Assembly (NCBI GenBank): GCA_000697355.1
Contig: JNEN01001232.1
Span: 124,001 to 188,000 of the forward strand
Source of the DNA: Syncephalastrum monosporum B8922
Lineage: Eukaryota > Mucoromycota > Mucoromycetes > Mucorales > Syncephalastraceae
DNA length: 64,000 bases
Direction: 5' to 3'
This document shows, in pieces, positions 22,967 to 33,707 of the stretch. How positions within the stretch are numbered: position 1 is the stretch's first letter; every line of letters begins with the position of its first letter. The notes below the pieces were generated by a model. The model did no database searches. It saw nothing but the letters and a program-made list of their open reading frames with translations, and was not told the DNA's origin. Made by a program: the position numbers and the translations under genes.

Positions 22967-24473
22967 ATGGCTTCCCGATTGCTCGCACCACGTACTATCC
23001 GTGCATTCCGTGCTACGGCCAACCTCGTAAGTGAGCTAATATCACCATTTCGACTGGTGCGCTGACAACATACAGAGCTCCCGAAGCCTTGCGACGGCGA
23101 CGAACCTGCTGCCGACGTTCCGCACCACGATCTTGAAGAATGGGTTCACGGTAGCGACGGAAGAAAACCCAGCATCACAAACAGCGACGGTTGGTGTGTG
23201 GATCGATGCTGGTTCGCGTGCAGAGAATGTCCAGAACAACGGCTCTGCCCATTTCTTGGAGCACATGGCCTTCAAGGTAAAACTCATTACGGGTTGGAAA
23301 GAGGGTCGGTCTTGACGCTGGTGTGTCTTGTCTTTTTGTTAGGGCACCAACACACGGACGCAGCTCGATCTGGAACTGCAGATCGAAAACATGGGCGGCC
23401 ACTTGAACGCGTACACGTCGCGTGAGCAAACGGTGTACTATGCCAAGTCATTCAAGCACGATGTTCCGCGCGCAGTCGAGATTCTGTCTGACATTCTGCA
23501 GCACTCACGACTGGACCCGGCTGCGATTGAACGTGAGCGTGACGTTATCCTGCGTGAACAGCAAGAGGTGGACAAGGTCATGGAAGAAGTCGTGTTTGAC
23601 CATCTCCACGCCACCGCGTTCCAGAACGAGTCGCTGGGCCTGACCATCCTGGGTCCTAAAGAGAACATCCAGACGCTGACGCGTAATGACCTGTCGAGCT
23701 ACATCAAGACAAACTACACCGGCGAGCGCATGATCCTGGTCGGCACAGGTGGCGTCGACCACGATGCACTGGTGAACCTGGCCGAGCAGCACTTTGGCCG
23801 TCTGCCGACGATCGCGAGCGCACAGACGAGCAAGAGCGCGATGAAAAAGCCCGTGTTCACCGGCTCGGAGCTGCGCATCCAGGACGATGCGTCGCCCTTG
23901 GCCCACATTGCACTGGCCGTCGAGGGTGCGTCGTGGACGTCGCCCGACTACTTCCCGCTCCTCGTCATGCAGTCGATCATTGGTTCCTGGGACCGCACCC
24001 TCGGCGCCACGGGCCACCTCGACTCGCGCCTTTCTTCCGTCCTGCACAACCACCAACTCGCCAACTCGTTCATGTGCTTCAACACGTCTTACAAGGACAC
24101 CGGTCTGTGGGGCATCTACCTCATCTCTGAGGAGAAGGACCGTCTCGACGACCTCATCCACCTGACCCGAAACGAATGGGCCCGCATGTCCACCACCGTC
24201 ACCGCCACCGAGGTCGAGCGCGCCAAGCAGCAGCTCAAGGCAGGTCTCTTGCTTGCCCTGGACGGCAGCACCGCTATTGCTGAGGACATTGGTCGCCAGC
24301 TCCTGACGTCGGGTGCCCGCATGTCGCCCAAGCAGGTCGAGGAGGCCGTCGCCAAGATCTCGGTCGAGGACGTGCGGCGGGTGGCCCAGCAATACCTGTG
24401 CGACAAGGATGCCGCCATCGTCGCCATCGGACCCGTCGATAAAATGTCAGACTACAAGCAACTTTGGGCGTAA
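22967..24473 (+). CDS. MAS1: Mitochondrial processing peptidase, beta subunit
   Basis: Catalytic subunit of the zinc metalloprotease that removes presequences from imported mitochondrial proteins. Three exons (22967-23026, 23076-23276, 23343-24473) encode 463 residues, the usual length. The N-terminus ([20 protein letters not shown]) is itself a typical presequence. The inverse zinc motif HFLEH is at residues 79-83, with the distal acidic ligand region in [17 protein letters not shown]. Blocks diagnostic of MPP-beta rather than the bc1 core-1 homologue are [33 protein letters not shown] and the intact active site. Third-position GC is high in exon 3, which produces long antisense frames that are not genes. 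Confidence 0.95.
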
Positions 24474-26554
24474 GATGGACACCGTCTCGCCCCCCCTTCC
24501 CTGCTCCGCGCTTTTCCCATCCCATTGTATCTATTAATAATAAATATACACTTCTGTCTCTAGCTAGCTCCGTAATTACATAAGCAGAATAACTCCAGAA
24601 CTACAAAAAGCAAAACTTTGGAGGCGAGGGTTCGAATCCGGCCAGGGCGTCTTCATATCGGCATCCTTTTCGCTATAAGGACCGCCCAATTGGATAAAGA
24701 GACCAAAAGAAGAGTGGATAGGGCAAAAAGCGTGCCGTAAAAGAGACTTACGCTGCCATAACATCTTGAGTGACCTGACTTTGTAAATGATTGAACACTG
24801 GAGCTCTTCTACTAATGTTTTAATGGAAAAAGAGCCGAACAAACCTATCAGAACATACAGTACCGCTGATATCCCAATATACGTACCTCACACTGCAGGT
24901 TGAACGTCATAGCAAGGATGATAATATTGCACAAGATTTTGATACAGATAATACAAGGCGGTTGCCTTTCAACCAATACTCTGCAGGTCATATATTTTGT
25001 AAGCACTGCTCTCTTTATTCGCAGACAATACACCAAGCCTAAAACACCTTTCCAAGCGTTTTCAGGTTGCCTAAGCATGTAATGACGAAAATCTAGAGTA
25101 ACCTTAGCATGCGCGGTGAAGAAGGTTCAGTATTGAGAGGATTCATCTTGAGATGGCACCAAGGGTTGAAATCATTTTTATTCGTGTAGATAAAGCAGCG
25201 ACTGAAAAGGGACAAGTGTGTTTGGAGATGACGAATGAGGGGAGTGTCAGGTAAGCTGGACAACTTAGAAAAACAACTGTCAAGATTAGCCAGGCAGAGT
25301 GCGAAATCACCACTCAAGGTTCTTTAATTTCTTGGCCCTACCTTGCTGACGACTATGACCAGAAGAAGGGGTTGTGGACCGTTACCATTCCTCAGTCTAT
25401 AACACTTGACTTTGCTCATTTATCCTCACTGATTGAATGGTAAATGTGCAAAGCCTGTAGTCACCCTACTGTATGTATAAGGGCAAGAAAGCGCGTCTTT
25501 TCTTTCTACAAAGCACGATACTCCTTAGGCCTCCATTCATGTTATACCTGAAAGTATCGTATGCGGCACACACTCGCAGCACTACATTCGTTTTTGGCGA
25601 TGAGCTACATAAGCCAACACGCAAAGCGCAGATAGCGCTGACTCGGTGCAGTGGATGTTCCAAACTGCTTCTCATGATCCCAAACAATGAAGCGCGCGTT
25701 TACCCACTCTCGCGAATATTTTTAATGCTGACTCTTACTGTACTCGACAATATGCTTCAACTAGCTCTGCAGAAAGTTTCTCTTCGGTTGAGTGCGCTGC
25801 AAACATGAGCTTTTAGGCAAATACCCTGTAAGGAGATTATGTATTAATCTGTTCTGAAATTTGTCATACTTGCCATTTTGGCATCGTATTTACTGCAATA
25901 GGACAGTATTTCATCACCCGAAGGCTTTGAGCTACTGTATACATATGTTGATCTCGACTGACATTGACCTTATACAAAGTCCTGACACGGCAGAGAGCAT
26001 GAAGATAAATTTTATGATCGGCAGATCGACTGGAGAAGGGACTTGCAAATGCATGATAAACACAATTATAAATCGAATACTACCATCCTACGTTAGCTTT
26101 TCAATTGTTTCTCCTACCCAAACAGCTCTCAGTGGAGTCTAATCTGCGGGTGTCATTTTTTAAATAAGCAGAATTATCAGATAGCAGCCTCCTATTGTCT
26201 GAAAACAAAGCGAGGTCTTGCAATTAAGCGACCATGCGACCACAAAGCAAAGTCATTGTCAGCTCGCGATCTTTCGGTATACAGTATGATGCATCTGTCA
26301 TAAAGATCTCCGGGTAAACTACAGCCTCCTACATCTCGGTAGCTACTCTTCTGCGGTAATCACAAGTAACACATTTTTCTTTAATTACATTGTTGTGATG
26401 ACTGATAAATGAAGCCAAGCAAACCTATGTATAAAAACACATAGCTTATGTTTCAAACGCTGGAGATGCAAAAAGCCCATAGCAAGGATGATAAATTGTA
26501 CCAGCGTCCCGCACACGCAAAGCGTAAATGGGGGTATGGGGGCCAGCCCCCATC
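24474..26554. other. 2.1-kb gene-poor region
   Basis: Apart from a tRNA-like fragment near 24560-24660, only short frames are present (for example 25473-25808 on plus, without start context or family match). 26455-26554 has a hairpin-forming GGGGGCCAGCCCCC tract next to the inverted-repeat element and may belong to a longer repeat. Confidence 0.45.
24560..24652 (+). repeat. tRNA-like (SINE-like) fragment, copy 1
   Basis: Has a box B-like GGTTCGAATCC (24629-24639) and an upstream A-box-like segment (tagctccgtaattacataagcag). It shares TAATTACRTAAGCAG and CAGGGYGTCT with the sequence at 26709-26785. The T-stem is imperfect and no acceptor stem forms, so it is not a functional tRNA. Confidence 0.35.
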
Positions 26555-26683
26555 AAGCCGTGGGAGCGGCCTTGGCTGACACTCCGATTGCGTTCCGGGT
26601 GTGAGTGAGCCCCTTCGCCTGCGGCTTCGGGTCATCACAACCTCCACTTAATCTTCGGTCACCCAAGGCCGCTCCCACGGCTT
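26555..26683 (+). mobile_element. MITE-like element with 21-bp perfect terminal inverted repeats, copy 2
   Basis: AAGCCGTGGGAGCGGCCTTGG (26555-26575) is the exact reverse complement of 26663-26683. The 87-bp interior is nearly identical, in opposite orientation, to that at 17071-17157. At 129 bp with no coding capacity this fits a non-autonomous DNA element. No clear target-site duplication is visible. Confidence 0.8.
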
Positions 26684-26708
26684 GTCTATATAATAAAAAA
26701 TAAAGAGT

Positions 26709-26785
26709 GCGCCCAACTCCGCTAACTCGACTTATAACTAATTACGTAAGCAGGCCCGGGTTCAATTCCCGGGCAGGGTGTCTGC
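26709..26785 (+). repeat. tRNA-like (SINE-like) fragment, copy 2
   Basis: A perfect T-arm (CCGGG TTCAATT CCCGG) is followed by GCAGGGTGTCT. GCGCCC at 26709-26714 can pair with GGGTGT at 26776-26781, giving a tRNA-sized 73-nt fold. D-arm and anticodon arm are not recognisable. It starts 26 bp after the inverted-repeat element. Confidence 0.35.
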
Positions 26786-26795
26786 CAAAGTGGAT

Positions 26796-27093
26796 CACTT
26801 TGAGCTGTGAACGGTACCTGACGTCAATCTTCATCAAGGTATCTTACCCGTGTTCTTCGGTAAATGTGAACCGCGTGATGGTAAAGTAGGCCAATGAATC
26901 CTCTGAAACGCGAAAGATACCTGACGTCAATACCTGTCAGGGACCATATCTTTGAGCTCTTTTTCCCCATTGGTAAAACGTGGATTGCGTGATAGCTTGG
27001 TTAGCCAATGGAACCTATGAAACTTGGAAAAAAGCTCTATGTCAGTCCCTGTCGGGACCTTATCTTTTACTTATGCTTTCCCATTGGCGCAGC
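26796..27093 (+). repeat. Degenerate 114-bp tandem repeat carrying CCAAT boxes
   Basis: Unit 26866-26979 aligns with 26980-27093: both begin GTGRAYYGCGTGATRG and end CCCATTGG plus a few bases. Each unit has one CCAAT and one inverted ATTGG box. A more diverged partial copy precedes them (GGTACCTGACGTCAAT...GTATCTTA, from about 26796). CCCGTGTTCTT recurs before and after the array. It ends about 50 bp before a TATA-like CATAAAAGG. Confidence 0.65.
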
Positions 27094-27338
27094 CCGCCCG
27101 TGTTCTTGCATGAATATCGATTGACACGCGCTCTTTCTCATAAAAGGTCTTTTGTTTTCTCCCACGTCTACTTTTCTTCTTCTTTTCTTCTTTACCCTGG
27201 TCAAGTCTTACGCTGGCAAGTATATACGAAAGGATTATAGTTACAAGTATAAACTAATAAGAAGTGCAACACATAGACCACCACATTCCCCAAAGTCCCT
27301 CTGCCACCGGTTGCCCGCGCCCTACTGCACCGGTGTGC

Positions 27339-27704
27339 ATGATAGTAAGTTCTCGCGTCAATAGTACATGGTCTTGAACATCATTAACCTTTTTCTGATG
27401 TACACTTAGCTTGCCGTCTTCTTGCTCGTCTCTCCTCCTGTCTTCTCTTCCGCTCGCGCCTCTTCCACCTCCTTTCCGCTTGCTGTCCTCCCATCAGAGG
27501 TTTTTTTTCCGCTTTTTCCTCTGCCCGTAAGTGAAACAGATTCAGGTCGATGCAATGAATATGAGACATTAACGCACGTTTCAGTTCCGCTCCTTTCTCG
27601 CGTCCCCTTTGCGTCTCTTCCTCTCCGCCTCCTCTGCCTTTCTTCTTTCCCGCTTACGACCCACTAGCCGGCGATGGTGGCCACCGTTGAAAACACCTTC
27701 ATAG
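27339..27704 (+). CDS. Uncertain spliced ORF with signal-peptide-like start
   Basis: Strong splice signals cut this region into small exons. An ATG at 27339 reads across introns 27345-27409 and 27527-27584 to TAG at 27702, giving 80 residues. The start MILAVFLLVSPPVFSSARA looks like a secretion signal, but the rest is Ser/Pro/Leu/Phe-rich from pyrimidine-rich DNA and shows no domain. Good donor/acceptor pairs flank it upstream (27220-27279) and downstream (about 27752-27797, 27851-27910). The whole may therefore be a multi-exon leader of the downstream secreted-protein gene, or a non-coding transcript. I treat the coding call as weak. Confidence 0.25.
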
Positions 27705-28164
27705 ACATCGCCATCGCGCCAAATGTCTGCTCCCCGCCCACCGGTAAGTGTTTTGCAACTGGGTAATGCGCCACTGTGACTCAAACGTGTATTCAGTTCA
27801 GGTGAGGCGGCGGCCGCGCGCCGTGAGCGCGCATCAACGACCCCACGCCGGTATGTATATTAAAAATGAAGGATAGTCCACGAGAACTGATTTCGGAACG
27901 AAATTTCGTAGGCTAGTTAGGTGTGTATATCAATTTCCACTGCTCTCTGTTCGTCTTAAGACCCTCATTCCATTCCATTACCCACAATAAACTTACTCCA
28001 CATCCAAAATGAATGCATCCCCGTCTCCGGCTATACTCGTTCATTACGGAGAACAGAGTTTATGTAAGGGCAAAACTAAATTAAGGAGCGAGACCAGACC
28101 GTATACCTCCTTTTTTCTGCTTCTTCTTCGTCTTCGTCTTCGTGCTCTTCTCTTCTACTACACT

Positions 28165-28473
28165 ATGATGAAACTCGTCCTTGCTCTTCTCGTTACGATG
28201 ATCTCCTCTATCTCAACAACCGAGTTAGTAGAAGACACGGGCTACGTTGACTGCTTCTGTCAGGACCTGGATGGGAATGGAGCGATATCACAGCCTGCGA
28301 TCGACTCAACTCATCATTGCTGCGACCTTTTCGAGGGTCGTGCGCTGAATACGACGGCCTGCCAGATCAAGGACCGGCACAAGGAAAACAATCTCGGCAT
28401 TGGGTTCAGTCAGTGCTGCAACCCTAGCAAATTCGACTACGCCTGCAGTTACAGCTTGAAGCCCAAACATTAG
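28165..28473 (+). CDS. Small secreted cysteine-rich protein
   Basis: A 102-residue single-exon protein. I chose the ATG at 28165 because it begins a classical signal peptide (MMKLVLALLVTMISSISTTE); an in-frame ATG at 28012 would bury it. The mature part has eight cysteines in the order C-x-C, CC, C, CC, C (VDCFCQDLDGNG, THHCCDLFEG, TACQ, SQCCNPS, YACSYS), which suggests four disulfides. One N-glycosylation site (NTT) is present. The spacing is not that of hydrophobins. It is convergent with TIM10. I do not recognise the family, and no function is claimed. Confidence 0.72.
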   Translation: MMKLVLALLVTMISSISTTELVEDTGYVDCFCQDLDGNGAISQPAIDSTHHCCDLFEGRALNTTACQIKDRHKENNLGIGFSQCCNPSKFDYACSYSLKPKH

Positions 28474-28669
28474 CATGGGAACACAATACACAGTATGCAC
28501 AGTATGTACTGTGCTGTGTACAGTCTAGTAGATTGCTAGTATCTTGTTGCTATGTACAAACAATTTTATGGAGAAGAGAAAAGAAAAAAAAAGAAGAGAG
28601 AGAGAAAAAGGTCTAGGTTTTTACGTTATTACTGTACATATCGCCGTAGAGGATGATGATGGATTAACT

Positions 28670-29043
28670 TTAGAGTGTGGAGGGTATGCCGCCGCCGCCT
28701 GAACCGAGGTTGCTCAACCGGTCTGCGTTTTCTTGCATTTTATTCGACAGCTTCTGCTGCACCTTGAAATACTTTGCCACACACCGGTCAATGCACACCG
28801 ACTCGCCCTTGTTCAGGTCCGGTTCGTGGTAATTCGTGGGTATGCATTTTTCCTGGCAGGACGACATTATGCTTCAGAAAAGAAGAAACAAAAAGTATAG
28901 AATAAATAGGCAGGTTGGGCAACAACGACATGCTTGCGAACGTACCGTTTCATCAAGTCCATAAAGGCATCGACTTCACTTTCGGCCTGGACCAAATTGT
29001 CTGGATTCACAAAGGTTTGACTCCAACTACCGCTCCAGCTCAT
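28670..29043 (-). CDS. TIM10: Mitochondrial import chaperone Tim10
   Basis: Small Tim chaperone of the mitochondrial intermembrane space, guiding hydrophobic precursors to the inner or outer membrane. Two exons (28946-29043, 28670-28871) give 99 residues. The twin CX3C motif is intact: CQEKC and CIDRC, 19 residues apart edge to edge, flanked by helices. Other family marks are the segment CIPTNYHEPDLNKGES between the cysteine pairs and KYFKVQQKLSNKMQE after the second pair. These fit Tim10 better than Tim9, Tim8 or Tim13. The intron falls just before the first cysteine motif (MKR/IMSSC). Size fits the family (about 90-100 residues). Confidence 0.88.
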
Positions 29044-30302
29044 CGTGTCGTCGGGTATGTGATGTTATAATAAGCGAGGTGGAGAGTGTATTGCAAGCTC
29101 AGACTTGCAGGGAGTCTCTAATCTGTCTGTCAATGGCGCTGTATAAGCCACAATATGCATCACGCCTTAGTCGTGCTCCCGGGCCACATAGTATGGAATA
29201 TCTCTCAGTAATTAACATCACTCGTATTCAATCCTACTATGGCGGTAATACCATCTTCTCAGGGAACAGCACATGTATAGTCCATGCTCAAGTACGGGGA
29301 ATAGGAGACAGACCTGAGCATGAAAGTACTGCATCGTCTGCAAACCTTAAGAACGCCCTACTGCTGCGTCGACGTTCCACTCCTCTCTACACAAAGACAG
29401 ATACTCATTCCGCTACCTATATTGCAGTATACTTCACATAGCTCATACAAAGAAACGTCGTAGAAGTATCATACACCGAGGAAGTTGTTGGTCTGCTACA
29501 GCTAATTTCATTTGCCATGCTTTCTCGTGGCCTCTATCCGTGGTCGTCCCATCCTGCTTTGTCTGAGATAAACAAGGATGAAGCAGGCAAGACCGTTTAT
29601 TCTTTCAAGCAAACGTTTGTATCAACTCACACGAGCTTTTAGCCACAGGCGCAGATGCAGACGCAGACGCAGACATAGGCATAACCGCACATAATACAAT
29701 CATGCTTTTGTATGTCGCACGCCGATTAAATTTTATCACCGCCGCTGCGTCCCAAGCCCATTCTACTGTCCTGACGAGCCAAAGGCGCATTGCAAATACG
29801 TTTGTATGTGCATAAGCGTCTTTCAATATCAACCTTCAACTGCAAACTATGACTGTGGCACTGTATGTGTCTATATACGCTGACGTGGCGATATTGCAGA
29901 GAAGCCATATTAAGCTTTGTTGAAGTAAGACAATGACAAGAAGAACGACAGTGCCATTCTTGGTCTGTAGGCAAACCCTGTTTCAAGCTGAACGTGAGTA
30001 CTAGCTGCACAAGGAGAAGCGTTCCAAGGATTTGCTGTTACGCACATTGTGTGTCTAGTATTATTTCTAGGTATGTACAGTACTATGGGAGCGAAACTTA
30101 TGTGTTCTGCAGCGGAATCTTTTATAAAGTTGGTCTGGACAGCGGATCCTTTTGTATGGAAAGGGAAACGTACGTGTAGATATGTGCGTGTGTGGCGTGT
30201 GTGTATATGTGTTTGATTCTTTTATAATAACAATATGTATATAAAAAGGAGAAAACGAGTAGAAAAAATCGATGTGTGCGTGCAGCGTGACACCATGTGA
30301 CC
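29044..30302. other. Intergenic, no gene seen
   Basis: 1.26 kb between the TIM10 start and the 3' end of the cyclin gene. Only unsupported short frames are present. A CAGACG-type short tandem repeat lies near 29647-29675. Confidence 0.55.
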
Positions 30303-31337
30303 TCATGCAATGTAGGGTATCGAATCATGTTCAAGCAAAGCGTCAAAATGGCGTGCAGTTTCCACTTGGTCCTCTTCATCCGCTTCAAGCGCATGGGTAG
30401 CCGTTGGTGTGGTATTAGGATCCTGATTAGAGTGACTATGATGATGAGTGGCGGTCGACATGAGCTCGGCGATGGTGGAGCTCCTCCGTCGCTTGCTGCC
30501 CGACGTGGCTGGAAGAACAGGCGGCGCAAGAGGGGCTTGGGATTGGGTTGTATTTGGCGTGATGGGTAATACGGAGGATGATACTGCTACTGCTTCTGCT
30601 TTTGCTTCTGCTTCTTCTTCTGTTGATGTTTCGCTAGGTGGTGGTAATGGTGTTTCTGATGCTGATGTTGATGCTGTTGCTGACGAGGACAAGGGTTTCG
30701 ACTTGGCCTGGGCACGGATACGCTGATAGCAGGGATGCTGGGCAACGAGATTGACATAGTACTGCTGCAGCGTAAGACCCGAACTGGCGAGGTTCCAGTT
30801 GATCAGACGCAGGAATTCGAGCTCGAGGGCATTGAGTTCGTGGGTGGAAATGCCTCCGACCTTGGCATAATGCGAGTTGGTGCAGTAAGAGTCGCAAAGT
30901 GCTTTGGAGGATACGGTCACAGCCGTGATCAGGAACCGGTGGACGGTGAGGGAGGAGACCGTAAAGGACGGGTGGAGCTCGCAGACCCGGTCGATGTATA
31001 TCAGCAGAATTAACAAACACGCTTTCTCCACAGAAGCATACTTGACAATTCGCCGCAAGTAATCGCCCAGCGAAATGTTGGGCGGTGTCCGTGAATGGAA
31101 ACGCGTCAGGTTGCTAGGTGTGAGTGGGATACGGTCGTTATGCGACATGAGCCGGCTCAGCATGTCAGCTGTAGTGAATGCACGATGGGGAATGTGTCAA
31201 TAATAGTGAGCAGATCAGGAAACGAGAGTCTTACCAATCATATGGGTTAAATAGTTAATGTCTACGGCGTAGAAGTACTCTGGCACTTGGATAATGGTGA
31301 GGTCGTTGACATCCTCCGCGCCCGTTTCCGTAGCCAT
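30303..31337 (-). CDS. Pho80-like cyclin (Pho85/CDK5-class partner)
   Basis: Regulatory subunit for a Pho85-type cyclin-dependent kinase, usually in phosphate, glycogen or cell-polarity signalling. Two exons (31235-31337, 30303-31168) give 322 residues. The cyclin box spans about residues 15-165: LTHMIADMLSRLMSHND, FHSRTPPNISLGDYLRRIVKY, CLLILLIYIDRV, HRFLITAVTVSSKALCDSYCTN, then KVGGIS and LNALELEFLRLINWNL. These follow the PF08613-type pattern. The C-terminal half is a low-complexity Ser/Thr/Glu/Ala linker with a basic KRRRSS patch, a likely nuclear signal. Which yeast homologue (Pho80, Pcl6/7, Pcl1/2) is closest cannot be told here. Confidence 0.9.
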
Positions 31338-32169
31338 GACATTGAAGGCTGTCCCAAGGGAATCAACAATAATGAATCGACGCTAGTAAATGACAAGTGT
31401 ATAGAAATAATAGACCACAGCTATATCTCTCTCTTTTCCACTGTAAGTGTCTGTGTCTTGTTTTGTATGTGTGAGCCAGAAAACAGAAAGGTAAGAAGAC
31501 GTGCTCTATCTTTTTGTAAAACGTACACTGAGTTTGCTCTCACACAAAAAAAAAAAAAATCTACCCGACAGGCGGACGTGAGGCGACAATCATGATGTGC
31601 GTTGTCGCCGCTTCTATCGTGTTTACCCCACTCCCCAACTTCCTTTTCTTTTTACAAAGTATTGTAATATGAACTCTCATGCACTTTTTTTTTTCCTTTA
31701 CCGCTTCGTCCATGACTTTTCCTCTGATGATACTCTTTTTCTATTCTCCTTTCCAATGCGGCGCATAACCCACGTAGCCAAGGCGAAGGATATTTCGCTC
31801 CAACATATTCAAAGCCACTTGCCACTTCCTTTTCTTGAATCAAAATGAGTACAGGATTGTTTATTGTTGAGTATTTCAATATCTATGCATCCCACCCAAG
31901 GCCATAAATGAATATTGTGCCCAGCGCACCAACGCACTGGAAATGGTGATCTCTTATAATAAGATATTGTAATGCACAATGCTTCACTTCCAGACTTTTC
32001 TTTTGTTTATTTTTCCTTATCTTGTGCCTTCATACGCCTTCGTTGGTATTATGCGCTTGTACCAGGTATTTCCAGGCAGTGACTGACAACCCTTGATCAT
32101 GTGGTGGGTCCCTTAAGCACAGGTAAACTTTTTCTTCTTCGTATGTGTGAAAAAGGCCGGAAGTCCAAA
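31338..32169. other. Intergenic, no gene seen
   Basis: 0.8 kb between the cyclin start and the 3' end of the DnaJ gene; T-rich, with no supported exon. Confidence 0.55.
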
Positions 32170-33707
32170 TTAAAGGATAATACAACATCCTCCGCATAAC
32201 GAGCGCGGCTCCCGTACTGGATAGGAAGGCCCCGGTTGAGTGGAAGGCTGCATTGGTATGGCAGATTGAGCTGCATATCCTTGCGGCGCAGCGTGAGGTG
32301 GCAGTTGCTGTTCTTGTAGTGGTGGCGACTGATAACCTACACAAATAAGGAATGCAACCGCCCATCACGTTAATAAGCATAAGGGCACATTTTCCTCTTT
32401 TAGGTCTTTACGCACCCTTTGTTGGACGATTGCTGGTGCCATAATGCTGACTGTTAGGTCTCGCACGACCAATATTCGATGCTGGTTGTGGTTCTGATTG
32501 ACTCGTACCCGAAGAATGGCGTCGATTGGTATCATTATTATCATTATGATGCTTGTCGTTGTATTGCCCTAGGTATTTCGCCGAGGGTCGGCCAATCGAC
32601 GGGATAGAGTTTGAATTGGATTGGAGTGTGTTTTCCTGCTCTGTCCCATTCACGACGACGCGTCGCCGACCGTGACCATAGTCTTCAATGATCCTTTCCC
32701 CCTGGAGACCGAAACATCATATTCAGGTGAGTTCACGCGGGCAAGCAGGATATTTCATTCCAAGAAAGATTCTCACGCTGGGATCATGAATCTTGGTCAC
32801 TTTGACAGTCTCACGCTGACCGTTGATGATGCGCGTCGTGGTGGATACACTTTTGGAGACTCCCATAATAGGGGTATTGCCAAAAGACGACGATGGAAAC
32901 GTACTCGTCTGACCAAACGCTGACTCAAGGAGGTCAAACGGGTTGGACAAGCGGGTGCCCTCTGGTCGATGGATGGTTGGGTCCCGTCGGTTCACAAGGA
33001 ACGGCTCACCTAATGGCATACATTACGTTTTGAAAATACAATGATCCTCTTTCTCTCCTTAGTCCTTACTATTGAATACATCAAAAGGATCACGCCCACC
33101 GAAGAACTGTGCAAACACATCCTGGGGCGACCGGAACTATTTCGGATTAACGGTTTAGCCGAGTACATGCGTGCAGCCTGATTTACCTCAAATTGGGCGA
33201 ATGGATCACCGTGTGTAAAGGAAGAGTATGGACGATTGTTGCTGCTGGTTGTGCTTGGAGGGAACCCAGGCTCTGCTGGGGTCGTGTGAGTCTGCTGAGT
33301 GTAGTCGGGTGCAGCGCGTGTTGCGTCGTACACGCGTCGTTTGTCAGCTAACCATAAGTTTCCAATTGGGTCAGTGCGGGCGGCAGGTTACACCATGCGA
33401 TATTTTTTTTTTTAGTTTCGCTTACGGTCTGATAGGATCTCATATGCCCGACTGCGCAGGAGAATGGATGAACAGGAAGTACGTAGTTGTATTGAGTTGA
33501 ACCTCACCTGATATCTTTAAACTGGTGATGGGTCAAAACAATGTTAAAGGATCCGATTTACAGGGAAGGTCGATTTACCTTGTCCGCTGCTCCGGGGTCA
33601 CGACTCTTGTCTGGATGATATTTCAGTGCGAGTTTTCGGTATGCTTTTCGAATATCGTCTTCAGAGGCATGGGTATCCAGTTTGAGAATATCATAGTAAT
33701 CGGGCAT
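32170..33707 (-). CDS. DnaJ (Hsp40) co-chaperone with C-terminal CaaX box
   Basis: Class-B J-domain protein of 360 residues from eight exons: 33579-33707, 33508-33521, 33426-33451, 33187-33347, 33070-33136, 32777-33009, 32416-32701, 32170-32336. The J domain starts at residue 1 ([20 protein letters not shown]) with HPD at 31-33 and [21 protein letters not shown] after it. A G/F-type region follows ([24 protein letters not shown]). Then come a DNAJB2/B6-like Ser-rich segment ([18 protein letters not shown]) and a Gln/Asn-rich tail. The protein ends GGCCIIL. CIIL is a CaaX box whose final Leu favours geranylgeranylation, with a neighbouring cysteine open to palmitoylation. This predicts a membrane-attached chaperone, as for HSJ1b or yeast Ydj1. 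Exons 2 and 3 are only 14 and 26 nt. Confidence 0.88.

Noticed and set aside
23505..24392. Long minus-strand frame (295 codons) opposite MPP-beta
   Set aside because: Mirror of a GC-rich third-position coding exon on the plus strand; no family features or splice structure of its own.
27012..27093. CRISPR-like direct repeats
   Set aside because: The repeats are long, degenerate, unspaced tandem units in a eukaryotic genome; they are promoter-type repeats, not a CRISPR array.
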